From Halomicrobium sp. LC1Hm (GTDB lineage Archaea; Halobacteriota; Halobacteria; Halobacteriales; Haloarculaceae): DNA of 64,000 bases. Both the position numbers and the translations under genes were made by a program. Below the pieces are notes generated by a model. It saw nothing but the letters and a program-made list of their open reading frames with translations. It was not told the origin of the DNA and searched no databases. Below, piece after piece: positions 19,131 to 27,285 of this stretch. The DNA lies in contig NZ_CP044129.1 of assembly GCF_009617995.1 (NCBI RefSeq), positions 2,108,001 through 2,172,000 of the forward strand. The letters run 5' to 3'. Numbering within the stretch: the stretch's first letter is position 1; each line of letters starts with the position of its first letter.

Positions 19131-19703
19131 CTACGGTAGCAGCGACCGCTTCGAGAGGTCGACGGTCACGTCGGGATGGTACTGGGTCCATCCGTCGGCG
19201 TCGGGGTCGCGATAGGAGAGGGGCACGGCGTCGAAGTAGCCACGGAGCGTGTGGGTTCCGGTGTCGGCGACTCGCTGGCCGTGGATCTCGTACTGCGCGC
19301 CGACCGACTCGCCGCCGTCCAGCGTGTCCGTGATCGGGGTGTTGTCGAGGTGGGCGCTGCTGGCCGTCGCCTCGACCCGGTCCGTCTCCTCGTACTGGTC
19401 CGACAGCAGGAGGATCGCGTCGGGTCCGTGTTCGCCGGGTGGGGCGAGGCCGAGCATGCCGAACGGCCAGACGCCCGTCGTTCGGATCTCGATTGGCTTC
19501 TCGCTGGTGTTCCGGAGCGTGAGCGCGAGCGTGCCGGGGCTGTCGACCGTCACGCTCCGGTCGACCGGCGTCACGTCGAGTGCGAGTGGGGCAGCGATAT
19601 CGTCGACGGCGACGGCGCTCACGGAGTACTCCGTGTCGGCCAGACAGCCCGCGAGGCCGCTCATGGCCGCAGTGGCGAGGCCGAGGTAGCGGCGTCGGTT
19701 CAT
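19131..19703 (-). CDS. Tat lipoprotein associated with an ABC transporter
   Basis: A 190-residue exported lipoprotein. The N terminus has NRRRYLGL, a hydrophobic stretch and the lipobox GLAGC, so it should be anchored outside by a lipid on the Cys at about residue 20. The mature part is beta-rich with an immunoglobulin-like stretch (DSPGTLALTLRNTSEKPIEI). Its start overlaps the stop of the ATPase gene (ATGA), so it is translated with the transporter. It could be an accessory or substrate-contacting part; the substrate is unknown. Confidence 0.7.
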   Translation of the reverse strand: MNRRRYLGLATAAMSGLAGCLADTEYSVSAVAVDDIAAPLALDVTPVDRSVTVDSPGTLALTLRNTSEKPIEIRTTGVWPFGMLGLAPPGEHGPDAILLLSDQYEETDRVEATASSAHLDNTPITDTLDGGESVGAQYEIHGQRVADTGTHTLRGYFDAVPLSYRDPDADGWTQYHPDVTVDLSKRSLLP

Positions 19704-20449
19704 TCGCTCACCTCCCCCGTGCGAACGGAGTCGCCGGTGAGTTCCATAAACACCGCTTCGATGGTCGCGTCGGCCGACAGATCACATCGGTCTCGGAGTT
19801 CGGCCAGCGACCCCTCCGCGACGAGGCGGCCCCGGTGGAGGATGCCGACGCGATCACAGACCAGTTCGACCTGTCCGAGCACGTGACTGGAGAAAAACAC
19901 CGTCGCGCCGCGTTCGGATTCGGCGTCGACGACCGCTCGAACGAGGGACGCCCCGTGGGGATCGAGCCCGGTGAAGGGTTCGTCGAGCACGAGGAGGTCG
20001 GGGTCGCCGACGAGACTCATCGCGAGGGCCAGCCGCTGTTCCATCCCCTGGGAGAACTCACCGGCGGGCTTGTCGATGGCGTCGACCAGCCCGACGCGTT
20101 CGAGCAGCGATCGCGGCGTGTCGTCGGCGCGCTTCGTGTCGATGACGAGTTCGAGGTGGCGTCGCGCCGAGAGATCGTCGTAGGTGTCGAACCGATCCGG
20201 GCAGATGCCGACCCGCTGGTGGCAGGCGACCACGTCGTTCCACGGATCGTGGCCGAGGACCCGCGCTGTGCCCGCGGTGGGCTTGATGTAGTTCAACAGG
20301 AGGTTGATCGTCGTCGACTTGCCGGCACCGTTGGGTCCCAGAAAGCCGTACACCTCGCCTCGCTCGACGGTCAGGTCCAGCTCTGAGAGCGCCGTCGAGT
20401 CGCCGTACTGCTTCGTGAGGCCGTCCGTTTCGATGGCGGGCGGCGTCAC
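19700..20449 (-). CDS. ABC transporter ATP-binding protein
   Basis: A 249-residue ATPase of the CcmA/NatA type. Walker A GPNGAGKST, signature EFSQGMEQRLALA, Walker B LLVLDEPFTGLDP and the switch His (SSHVLG) are all present. It powers the permease whose gene ends in overlap with its GTG start (GTGA). Export is more likely than import because no substrate-binding protein is encoded. Cytoplasmic face of the membrane. Confidence 0.9.
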   Translation of the reverse strand: MTPPAIETDGLTKQYGDSTALSELDLTVERGEVYGFLGPNGAGKSTTINLLLNYIKPTAGTARVLGHDPWNDVVACHQRVGICPDRFDTYDDLSARRHLELVIDTKRADDTPRSLLERVGLVDAIDKPAGEFSQGMEQRLALAMSLVGDPDLLVLDEPFTGLDPHGASLVRAVVDAESERGATVFFSSHVLGQVELVCDRVGILHRGRLVAEGSLAELRDRCDLSADATIEAVFMELTGDSVRTGEVSE

Positions 20450-21348
20450 GCGAGATCACCCCGTTCGAAGCGATAGCGAGCCAGTGCCAGCGGTACGACA
20501 CACCAGGCCACAAGCACGACGAGCCCGAGCGCTTCGTGGAGGGAGGCCGGTGCCGTGGTCTGTCCGAACGCCGCGTCGACGACGAACGCGTTGACGTTCG
20601 ATTCTGGCTGGAGCTTGGTCAGGACCACACTGTAGCCCGCGCCGGAGTTGCCGACGCCGAGGAGCCAGTTCGTCACGACGCCGTAGGCGCGTTCCGGAGT
20701 GAGACGGAGCAAGACGAACAGGAGTCCGTCGGCCGGCGCGGCGTAGGGATCGGCGGCACTGCCGGTGAGCGCGCCGTAGACGGGACCGCTCGCGATCGTC
20801 TTCCAGAACACTGTGAGCAAGAGATAGAAACCGCCAAAGACCAGCGCTGTCGCGCGGACCGTGCTGGTCGTCACCGCCGACACCGCCGTGGCGACCGAGA
20901 CGAGCGTGAGGACGTACAGCAGCGTGACGAGCGTGACTCCGAGAAAGAGCAGCGGCGAGAAGAGCCCGAAGCGAACGGCTCCGAGCAGCCCCAGGACGAC
21001 CGCGGCCACGATGAACGGGACCGCGAGGCCGGCACTCCGCCCGAGGACCTTCCCGACGAGGATGTCGGTGCGAGTCACCGGCAGCCCCAGCAGGAACTTC
21101 AGGCTGCCCGAGTCTCGTTCCTCGACGATCGAGCGGTAGCTCAGCAGCAACACGCCGAGTGGGAGGAGCACGCTCCCAGCCGACTGGACGAAGGCGACCG
21201 TCATGTTCCGGCCGAGTTCGTCCCAGGCGAGATACTGCGGGCGGTACGCCCAGCCGACGAGGAGGAGGGCCAGTAACCAGGGACCTTTGGCAGTGAGAAG
21301 CGCGTACGCCTCGTTGCGAGCGATCGGGAACCATCGTGGGAGGGCCAT
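20446..21348 (-). CDS. ABC-2 type transporter permease
   Basis: A 300-residue membrane protein with six hydrophobic segments. The second cytoplasmic stretch, SIVEERDSGSLKFLLGLPVTR, matches the ABC-2 permease pattern in which an EE/RxxG motif contacts the ATPase. First gene of the three-gene unit permease-ATPase-lipoprotein, each joined by a 4-base overlap. The start at 21348 lies about 30 bases after an A+T-rich promoter with an inverted repeat. Confidence 0.85.
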   Translation of the reverse strand: MALPRWFPIARNEAYALLTAKGPWLLALLLVGWAYRPQYLAWDELGRNMTVAFVQSAGSVLLPLGVLLLSYRSIVEERDSGSLKFLLGLPVTRTDILVGKVLGRSAGLAVPFIVAAVVLGLLGAVRFGLFSPLLFLGVTLVTLLYVLTLVSVATAVSAVTTSTVRATALVFGGFYLLLTVFWKTIASGPVYGALTGSAADPYAAPADGLLFVLLRLTPERAYGVVTNWLLGVGNSGAGYSVVLTKLQPESNVNAFVVDAAFGQTTAPASLHEALGLVVLVAWCVVPLALARYRFERGDLA

Positions 21349-21371
21349 ACGATGGGGTCTGTCTCGCCATC

Positions 21372-21391
21372 TGATAATACTACCTATCAGT
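21372..21391 (-). promoter_or_regulatory. Promoter with inverted repeat for the ABC operon
   Basis: CTGATA (21372-21377) and TATCAG (21386-21391) form a perfect 6-base inverted repeat with an 8-base spacer. The TATA-like tattat of the minus strand overlaps it, about 30 bases before the permease ATG. A regulator bound there would block transcription start. Confidence 0.4.
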
Positions 21392-21419
21392 CACGAACTG
21401 CGCGAACGACGACACACAG

Positions 21420-21725
21420 CTACGGCGCACTCTCGTCGCCTTCGAGGCGGTCGATGACTTCTCTGATGTCGGCGGTCTCCTCGATGCTCTCCTTGACGTT
21501 CTCGCGGCGGCGGACCTCGGAGGCGTCGGCGTCGTAGGCCCGGACGTACTCGGCGCGGCTGTGTTCGTCGAAGGCGTGGCGGATCGCGAAGTAGCCGTCG
21601 GGAAGCACCGCTCCACAGACCTTGCACGCGATCCGCTCGTGTTCGATAGACTGGTGGACGATGAGGTCCTCCACGCGTTCGAAGACTTCGCCGTCGGCGT
21701 CGATCGCACACTCCCAGCGTGGCAT
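21420..21725 (-). CDS. Small C2H2-type zinc finger protein
   Basis: A 101-residue acidic protein with one zinc site: CKVCGAVLPDGYFAIRHAFDEH (Cys-x2-Cys and His-x4-His, about residues 34-55). The C-terminal part is helical and charged. Similar single-finger proteins occur throughout haloarchaea, mostly without known function. It is encoded upstream of the ABC operon on the same strand. Confidence 0.6.
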   Translation of the reverse strand: MPRWECAIDADGEVFERVEDLIVHQSIEHERIACKVCGAVLPDGYFAIRHAFDEHSRAEYVRAYDADASEVRRRENVKESIEETADIREVIDRLEGDESAP

Positions 21726-21815
21726 TGTCCGAGGAGATGCGAGCCGGAGTCAAAAGCGTTCTCCCCGACGACCGAGAGCGCAATCACTAATTACGGGACC
21801 ACGGTACGTTGTGGT

Positions 21816-22577
21816 GTGACGGAGACCGCTTGTCGGGTGGACATGCACGTGAAAGTGCTCGACGAACGCGTCGTCGAGCGGGCGAAAGCGCGCGGACTGG
21901 ACGCACTCGTCTACGCACCGCACTTCACACGGCTCCCAGAGATCGAATCCCGAGCGGCGCAGTTCTCCGACGACGAGCTGACCGTCGTCCCGGCCAGAGA
22001 GCTGTTCACCGGCAACTGGCAACAGCGCCGCCACGTCCTCGCCGTCGGGCTCTCCGATCCGGTGCCCGACTTTCTCACCCTGGAGGGGACGATGGAGGAA
22101 CTGAAGCGCCAGAACGCCGCCGCGCTCGTTCCCCATCCCGGCTTTCTCAACGTCAGTCTCACGCGCGAGGAAATCAGAGCACACCGCGACCAGATCGACG
22201 CCGTCGAGGTGTACAACCCGAAGCACTGGCCCCACCACAACCGCCGGGCGGAGGCGCTGGCGAGTGACTTCGATATCGACCCGTTCACGTCGTCGTACGC
22301 CCACGTCAGGGGCACCGTCGGCGAGGCCTGGGTCACCTTCGAGCGCGAGATCGACGACGCCGACGATCTCGTCGGGGCGCTCCGCGAGGAGGCTCCCAGA
22401 CAGGTGTTTCATCGGGACGGGCTCGGGCATCGGCTCCGCTGTGGCGTGGAGTTTTGCCACCTCGGCTACGAGAACAGCTGGGCGAAAGTCGATCGCCTCC
22501 TGTTGCAGGGAACGGAGCCGACCCACCCGAACCACGTCGCCTACGGCGGTCGGTTCGACGACGTGAAGGTGTACTAG
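21816..22577 (+). CDS. PHP-domain protein with partly degenerate metal site
   Basis: A 253-residue PHP-fold protein, starting at GTG 21816 so that the first PHP motif (RVDMHVKV) is included. A TATA-like actaatta at 21787-21794 fits a leaderless start there. PHP enzymes are metal-dependent phosphoesterases with Asp-x-His-x-His first; here the second His is Lys. The VPHPGFLN motif is kept, but the late SDAH-like motif reads SSYAH. So a full three-metal site is unlikely. Function unknown. It shares a CTAG with the convergent gene, so both stop codons coincide. Confidence 0.65.
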   Translation: MTETACRVDMHVKVLDERVVERAKARGLDALVYAPHFTRLPEIESRAAQFSDDELTVVPARELFTGNWQQRRHVLAVGLSDPVPDFLTLEGTMEELKRQNAAALVPHPGFLNVSLTREEIRAHRDQIDAVEVYNPKHWPHHNRRAEALASDFDIDPFTSSYAHVRGTVGEAWVTFEREIDDADDLVGALREEAPRQVFHRDGLGHRLRCGVEFCHLGYENSWAKVDRLLLQGTEPTHPNHVAYGGRFDDVKVY

Positions 22578-23068
22578 GGGGCCGCCAGGCCGACGATCTG
22601 CATCGCCTCGGCCGGCACGTACTGCGGGAGGACGTGGACGAGGACGATCGCGACGACGACCTCGAAGGCAGTCACCGCGACGGTGACGATCTCGGCGCGG
22701 TCGCTGGAGGTTGTGACGCCGGTGGGCGATCCGTACTCCTGGTCCGACAGCGGATAGAACAGCGCGATCCCCCGCCGAGAGCCGAAGTAGTCCAGCGCGT
22801 AGTGGGTCAAAACGCCGAGCCAGACCCACTGGAGGTTCGAGAAGTAGATCTGATACGCGACGAAGATCGCGAGCACCGGGAGGTTGTGCAGCGTCTTGCG
22901 GTGGCGGCCGAAGGCCGTGTCCACGTCGGGAAAGAGCGCGCCGAGGACGACCGGCGCGGACACCTCGGCGATCGTGACGAACGTCACCACGTCACCGGAG
23001 GGTTCGAGGACGTACCCCAGTCCGATACTCAACAGGGCCGCGTTCAACACGTGCCCGCGTTTGTTCAT
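22574..23068 (-). CDS. YdjM/DUF457-type membrane-bound metal-dependent hydrolase
   Basis: A 164-residue membrane protein with about four spans. It has the family pattern: an N-terminal NKRGHVLNA His, LFPDVDTAFGRHRKTLHN (Asp-x-Asp and His residues), and LTHYALDYFG. The E. coli relative YdjM is induced by DNA damage, but the family reaction is not established. The ATG at 23068 is the first codon giving family similarity. Tail-to-tail with the PHP gene. Confidence 0.7.
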   Translation of the reverse strand: MNKRGHVLNAALLSIGLGYVLEPSGDVVTFVTIAEVSAPVVLGALFPDVDTAFGRHRKTLHNLPVLAIFVAYQIYFSNLQWVWLGVLTHYALDYFGSRRGIALFYPLSDQEYGSPTGVTTSSDRAEIVTVAVTAFEVVVAIVLVHVLPQYVPAEAMQIVGLAAP

Positions 23069-23154
23069 GCAGTGGTGGCTAGCTGGCGACCGGTATAATG
23101 GTCGGCGATTTCCACCGGCCGCCCTGTCGGTGCCGACCAGTGTGGACGCGACCG

Positions 23155-23670
23155 TCAGGCTCGTCGCTGGACCGCGTCCCGGAGGTCCGAGAGGGCCTGT
23201 CTGGCGATCTCGTCTTTGACCGTCGTCCGGTCGCCGTCGAACTCGTAGCGCTCGACCCACGTCGACGAGTCGCCGGTCCCCCAGGGCGCGGCGTAGGCGA
23301 CGCCGACGTAGGCGGTGCCGACCGGCGTCTCCGCGGTCCCGCCCGAGGGGCCGGCGACGCCGGTGGTCGCGACGCCCCACGTCGTGTCGGCGGTGTCTCT
23401 GACGCCGCGAGCCATCTGGCGGGCGACCGACTCGCTGACCGCGCCGGCCTCGTCGAGCGTCTCGCGGTCGACCGCCAGCAGATCCCGCTTGGCGTCGTAG
23501 GAGTAGGTGACGACCGACCGGTCGAAGTAGTCACTCGACCCCGGCACGTCGGTCAGCAGCGAGCCGATCAGGCCGCCGGTACAGGACTCAGCGACGGCGA
23601 CGGTCGCATCGGTCTCGCGCAGTGTCTCGCCGACGCGGGCCTCGATGCCGCCGTCAGTGTCGTCTGGCAT
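23155..23670 (-). CDS. Nicotinamide-nucleotide amidase (CinA C-terminal domain)
   Basis: A 171-residue single-domain CinA/PncC protein that deamidates NMN to nicotinate mononucleotide in NAD recycling. Key motifs are VAVAESCTGGLIG (catalytic Ser), SDYFDRSVVTYS and TTGVAGPSGGT. The start at 23670 is preceded by a TATA-like cattatcc 25-30 bases upstream on this strand; a longer frame would add a basic, unrelated N terminus. Cytoplasmic. Confidence 0.87.
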   Translation of the reverse strand: MPDDTDGGIEARVGETLRETDATVAVAESCTGGLIGSLLTDVPGSSDYFDRSVVTYSYDAKRDLLAVDRETLDEAGAVSESVARQMARGVRDTADTTWGVATTGVAGPSGGTAETPVGTAYVGVAYAAPWGTGDSSTWVERYEFDGDRTTVKDEIARQALSDLRDAVQRRA

Positions 23671-23786
23671 ACGCACACGTTGGCCGGACTGTCGGATAAT
23701 GGTTCCACCCCGGCGTCGGCTTGACCGCGCGGTCAGAACCGACGGTCGGACCGACGGCTTATCTATTGGCGAGACATACTGTTCAT

Positions 23787-23933
23787 ATGGCATATAGAAC
23801 GACGGTCGGCTGGTCGCTGCTCACTTCCGGACTCATCACGCTCGTCCTCGGATTCCTCCCCGGCAGCGATCTCTTCTGGGGGATCGCCCTGCTCGTGGTC
23901 GGCGTCGCCGTCCTCCTCGTTCGGCAAGGGTGA
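23787..23933 (+). CDS. 48-residue membrane protein
   Basis: Very small protein with two hydrophobic stretches (GWSLLTSGLITLVLGFL and LFWGIALLVVGVAVLLV) separated by PGSD, forming a helical hairpin. The ATG at 23787 is backed by a TATA-like cttatctatt at 23758-23767. Function unknown. It lies 48 bases before an aminotransferase gene. Confidence 0.6.
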   Translation: MAYRTTVGWSLLTSGLITLVLGFLPGSDLFWGIALLVVGVAVLLVRQG

Positions 23934-23981
23934 CGACCGCAGACAGAAAAGAGAAAGGAGAGTCGACGTACACTGTCGATC

Positions 23982-25103
23982 ATGGACTATCAAACGCCCC
24001 GGTTCTTCCGGGTGGTCCAGTACGCGCGACGCGCCGATCGAGACGTGATCGACATGGTGTCCGGAAGCCCGGACTGGGATCCGCCCGCAGGCATTCGCGA
24101 CGGCCTGCGGGAGTACGCCGACTTCCCGGCCGACGACTTCCAGTACCTGCCCAGCGACGGACTCCCGGAACTACGCGAGCACATCGCCGCCCGGCGCGGT
24201 GTCGACCGCGACCGCGTCATCGTCACCAACGGGGCCGGCGAGGCCAACCACCTCGCGGTGTTCGGCGGTCTCGAACGGTTCAGCGGCAACGAGATCCTGC
24301 TGACCGATCCCGTCTTCCCCTACTACGCCGGGCGAGCGCACTTCCTCGACGCCGACGTCGGGTTCGTCCCGGTCGAGGAGCAAGGCCACCTTGATCCCGA
24401 ACGCGTCCGGGAACGGGCCAGCGAGGAGACGGCGGTGATCGTCGTCAACACGCCCAACAACCCGACGGGTGCGGTGTACGACGCCGACGTGATGGAACGG
24501 CTCGTCGAAATCGCCGAAGTGAACGACGCCCTGCTGGTCTCGGACGAGGTGTACGACCACTTCGACTACACCGGCCGGTTCAGTTCGGCCGTCGAGATCG
24601 ACTCACCCAACGTCGTCGCCACTAACTCCTTCTCGAAGGCGATGGCGATCACGGGCCTGCGCGTCGGGTACGCCATCTTCCCGCCAGAGGACGGGGCGAC
24701 CGGCGACCTGCTCGAACGAGCGCGAACGCGACACATGCTCACGAACGTCACCGGCTCGCGCCCGGCACAGTACGCCGTCCTGCGGGCGCTCGAGACGACG
24801 GGTCCCGAGTACTACGCCGACATCCGAGACCGACTCCGCGAGCGGATCGACACGTTCTGTGAGACACTGGAAGCTGCCGGAGCGGAGTACGACCGTCCCG
24901 AGGGTGGATTCTACGTGATGGCCCGCTTCGAGGACTACGACGGAAACTTCGATCACGCCTACGAACTGATCGACGAGGCCGGCGTCGCGGGGATGCCCGG
25001 CCAGGCCTTCGGCGAGGCGCGCAGCGAGTGGTTCCGCTTCGCGCTGATGACACCGCGCGTCGACGAGGCAGCCGACCGGCTCGCGGCGTTTTTCTCCCGA
25101 TAG
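23982..25103 (+). CDS. Class I/II aminotransferase
   Basis: PLP-dependent fold type I aminotransferase, 373 residues. It shows NTPNNPTGAVYD, VSDEVYDHF (Asp and Tyr to the PLP ring), and the Schiff-base Lys in NSFSKAMAITGLRVGY, with a late Arg (EWFRFALM) for the substrate carboxylate. It is in the aspartate/aromatic aminotransferase group; the amino acid used is not clear. The last codons contain a T5 run that could begin termination. Convergent with the M24 gene. Confidence 0.85.
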   Translation: MDYQTPRFFRVVQYARRADRDVIDMVSGSPDWDPPAGIRDGLREYADFPADDFQYLPSDGLPELREHIAARRGVDRDRVIVTNGAGEANHLAVFGGLERFSGNEILLTDPVFPYYAGRAHFLDADVGFVPVEEQGHLDPERVRERASEETAVIVVNTPNNPTGAVYDADVMERLVEIAEVNDALLVSDEVYDHFDYTGRFSSAVEIDSPNVVATNSFSKAMAITGLRVGYAIFPPEDGATGDLLERARTRHMLTNVTGSRPAQYAVLRALETTGPEYYADIRDRLRERIDTFCETLEAAGAEYDRPEGGFYVMARFEDYDGNFDHAYELIDEAGVAGMPGQAFGEARSEWFRFALMTPRVDEAADRLAAFFSR

Positions 25104-25239
25104 CTGACCCGCAGTCAGCGTCTGACACCGTGAGCGTCGAGTAGCGACGGCACTGTCACCGGACGCGGCGTCGTCGCCCGCCTCGTCTGAGATGGAACGT
25201 CGTCGTCGCGTCCCGGAGCGCACCGCCCTCCCGTCTCAG

Positions 25240-25334
25240 ACGGATTATTGTAGATAACGGATTATTGTAGATCTTTCCCGGATCGAGCGCACGACAGTGT
25301 GCGGTCGACCGGGCAGACGGCGACAATAATCCGT
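25240..25334. repeat. Inverted-repeat element in a convergent intergenic gap (related to 50917-51051)
   Basis: Ends are acggattattgt (25240-25251) and acaataatccgt (25323-25334), a perfect 12-base inverted repeat. The left end is also repeated in tandem (cggattattgtagat at 25241-25255 and 25258-25272). The right 41 bases (25297-25337) match 51011-51051 at 36 of 41 positions. Both copies sit between two convergent genes, next to the stop of the minus-strand gene. It may be a small mobile element or a shared two-way terminator. Confidence 0.65.
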
Positions 25335-25335
25335 A

Positions 25336-26499
25336 TCACTCCCTGACGACGTTCGATTCGAGGTCCCGCGGGTAGTAGGTGAGTCGCTCGATCCCGTCTG
25401 CCGTGATCGCGACCGTGTCCGAGTGGCGATAGCCGGCCTCGTCGGTGTAGAGGCCGGGCTCGATCGTGTAGACGTGGCCCGGCCGCATCTCGGCGTCGTT
25501 GCCCCGGTCGATGTAGGGCGGTTCGTGGCCGTCCATCCCGATGTTGTGACCCACGTGGTGGCGCGCGAGGTCGGCGACGCCCTGCTCCTCGAAGTAGTCC
25601 CACACCGCCTGATCGACGTGGCTGACCGGGACGCCGGGACCCATCGCCTCGAAGGCCACGTCCTGGGCTTCGACCATCAGTTCGAAGTAGTGGGCCTGCT
25701 CGTCGCTGACTTCGCCGACGAACATCGTCCGTTCGAGTTCGGCGTAGTAGCCGTCGACGTTGGCCGTCGCGCCCGTGACGAGCACGTCCCCGGTCGTGAG
25801 TCGCTCGTTGGGCGTGTGGCCGTGCGGGAGTGCCGTCTCCGAGCCGCTGATGTAGCCGGCGTGAACCGGGCCGTCGGCTCTGGTCCGGATGGCGTACTCG
25901 GAGCCGAGCGTGTCCAGCATGGCCCGTGACGCCTGCAGCGACGCCCGCTGGCTGACCGTCGCCGGGTGAGCCCCCGGCTCGGTGAGATCTGCGAGGTGGC
26001 GGTGGCCGAGGTTCGCCCACCGCGCGGACTCCTCGATCAGGCCGACTTCGGCGTCGCTCTTTGCCTCGCGCATCCCGGCCACCCAGCCGTCGTGTTCGGT
26101 CACGTCGAGGAACTCGCTCAGCGCCGGCCCCTCGTAGCCCATCACGCCCGGCGCGCCGTCGCTGTCTGCGAGGACCGCCTCGACGCCGAGTTCGGCGATC
26201 GTCTCGGCGACCGTCGCGATCGGCTCGCCGCCGGGGTAGTCGAAGTAGCTGTGGACGGCGTCGATCCGTGGGTTGGGCTCGACGCGCTCGACTTCGAGCC
26301 GGGGCACGGTGATCTCGACGCGCCCGTCGGTGACGACCAGCGCGACCGGGCGCTCGGTCTGGATGTGGTGAAAGCCGGTCAGATACTCGATGCTCGTCGC
26401 GTCGAACCAGACGGCACCGTCGGCGTCGGCCGCCGCCAGCCGGTCGCGGACGTTCGCGAGGCGATCGCGGAACTCGCTCGCCGGAAGTGTTGTCGGCAT
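25336..26499 (-). CDS. M24-family (Xaa-Pro peptidase-like) protein with altered metal site
   Basis: A 387-residue protein with the creatinase N-terminal domain and the pita-bread C-terminal domain of Xaa-Pro dipeptidases. Normal enzymes bind two metals through Asp, Asp, His, Glu, Glu. Here His (GHNIGMDGHEPP), Glu (TIEPGLY) and Glu (DGIERLT) are present, but the first Asp is Gly (VTGATANVDGYY) and the second is Glu (AELERT). A two-metal peptidase is therefore doubtful; a one-metal or non-peptidase role is possible. The start at 26499 gives the family N terminus. Confidence 0.75.
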   Translation of the reverse strand: MPTTLPASEFRDRLANVRDRLAAADADGAVWFDATSIEYLTGFHHIQTERPVALVVTDGRVEITVPRLEVERVEPNPRIDAVHSYFDYPGGEPIATVAETIAELGVEAVLADSDGAPGVMGYEGPALSEFLDVTEHDGWVAGMREAKSDAEVGLIEESARWANLGHRHLADLTEPGAHPATVSQRASLQASRAMLDTLGSEYAIRTRADGPVHAGYISGSETALPHGHTPNERLTTGDVLVTGATANVDGYYAELERTMFVGEVSDEQAHYFELMVEAQDVAFEAMGPGVPVSHVDQAVWDYFEEQGVADLARHHVGHNIGMDGHEPPYIDRGNDAEMRPGHVYTIEPGLYTDEAGYRHSDTVAITADGIERLTYYPRDLESNVVRE

Positions 26500-26546
26500 A
26501 CTCGCTCCAAGAGCCCGGCCAGAAAAAAGCCAGCGCCGCCGGCATC

Positions 26547-27152
26547 TCAGAGGCGGTCCCGCGCGGCTTCGACCGCCTCGCGCGTGTTGAGGTTCTCGAA
26601 GGTCTCCATCGTCGCGTGGCGTTCGACCTCGTCGCGGTCGATCACTGCGACGTCGAGGGCGTCCAGTGTGACGGCCACGCGACGCTGACCGTCGTCGAGC
26701 GCCCGCCGGCAGGCGTCGACCATCGCGTCGGCGTCATAGACCGCCTGTGTCGTCTGGAACCACCCGTCGGGCCGTGGGACGGCAGCCTCGCGGCCCGTCG
26801 CTCGTTCGAAGAGGTGTCCGACCAGAGCGGGCTCGACGAACGGCATATCACAGGCGACGACGGCGGCGTACTCTCCCGCGACCGCGTCCAGTCCGGTTTC
26901 GATCCCGGCCAGCGGGCCGCGGTCAGGGACCGGATCTATCGCGAACGAGACCGGCACGTCGAGGCCGTCGAGGGCCGCCGCCACGTCCCGACGCTGGTCG
27001 GTGCGGCAGTTGACCACCAGCTCGTCGACGACCGGCGCGAGACGGTCAGCGACCCGTCGGATCATCGGCGTCCCCGCGAGGTCGGCCAGTGCCTTGTCTC
27101 CGTCGCCAAAGCGCGTCGAGCGCCCGCCAGCGACGACGACGCCGCTGTGCAT
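26547..27152 (-). CDS. mobA: Molybdenum cofactor guanylyltransferase (MobA type)
   Basis: A 201-residue nucleotidyltransferase that attaches GMP to molybdopterin. It has the N-terminal loop VVVAGGRSTRFGDGDKAL, then DRGPLAGIETGL and VACDMPFVEP (metal-binding Asp). The start at 27152 places the loop at the N terminus as in the family. The substrate (GTP versus CTP) cannot be read with certainty. Cytoplasmic, single gene. Confidence 0.82.
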   Translation of the reverse strand: MHSGVVVAGGRSTRFGDGDKALADLAGTPMIRRVADRLAPVVDELVVNCRTDQRRDVAAALDGLDVPVSFAIDPVPDRGPLAGIETGLDAVAGEYAAVVACDMPFVEPALVGHLFERATGREAAVPRPDGWFQTTQAVYDADAMVDACRRALDDGQRRVAVTLDALDVAVIDRDEVERHATMETFENLNTREAVEAARDRL

Positions 27153-27285
27153 GGCTGGGCGTTCGCGGCACGCGCTAAAGAGCCTTGGCCGAACAGGTGT
27201 CGTGTGGGACCGGCGTCGATCACAGACGCCCCCGAGAGGGCCACAAGCACAACCCCTTTGCACCGGCCAGCCCAAGCACTCGCCA

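Noticed and set aside
25241-25272. Possible CRISPR from two 15-base direct repeats
   Set aside because: Only two units with a 2-base gap and no spacers; part of the inverted-repeat element.
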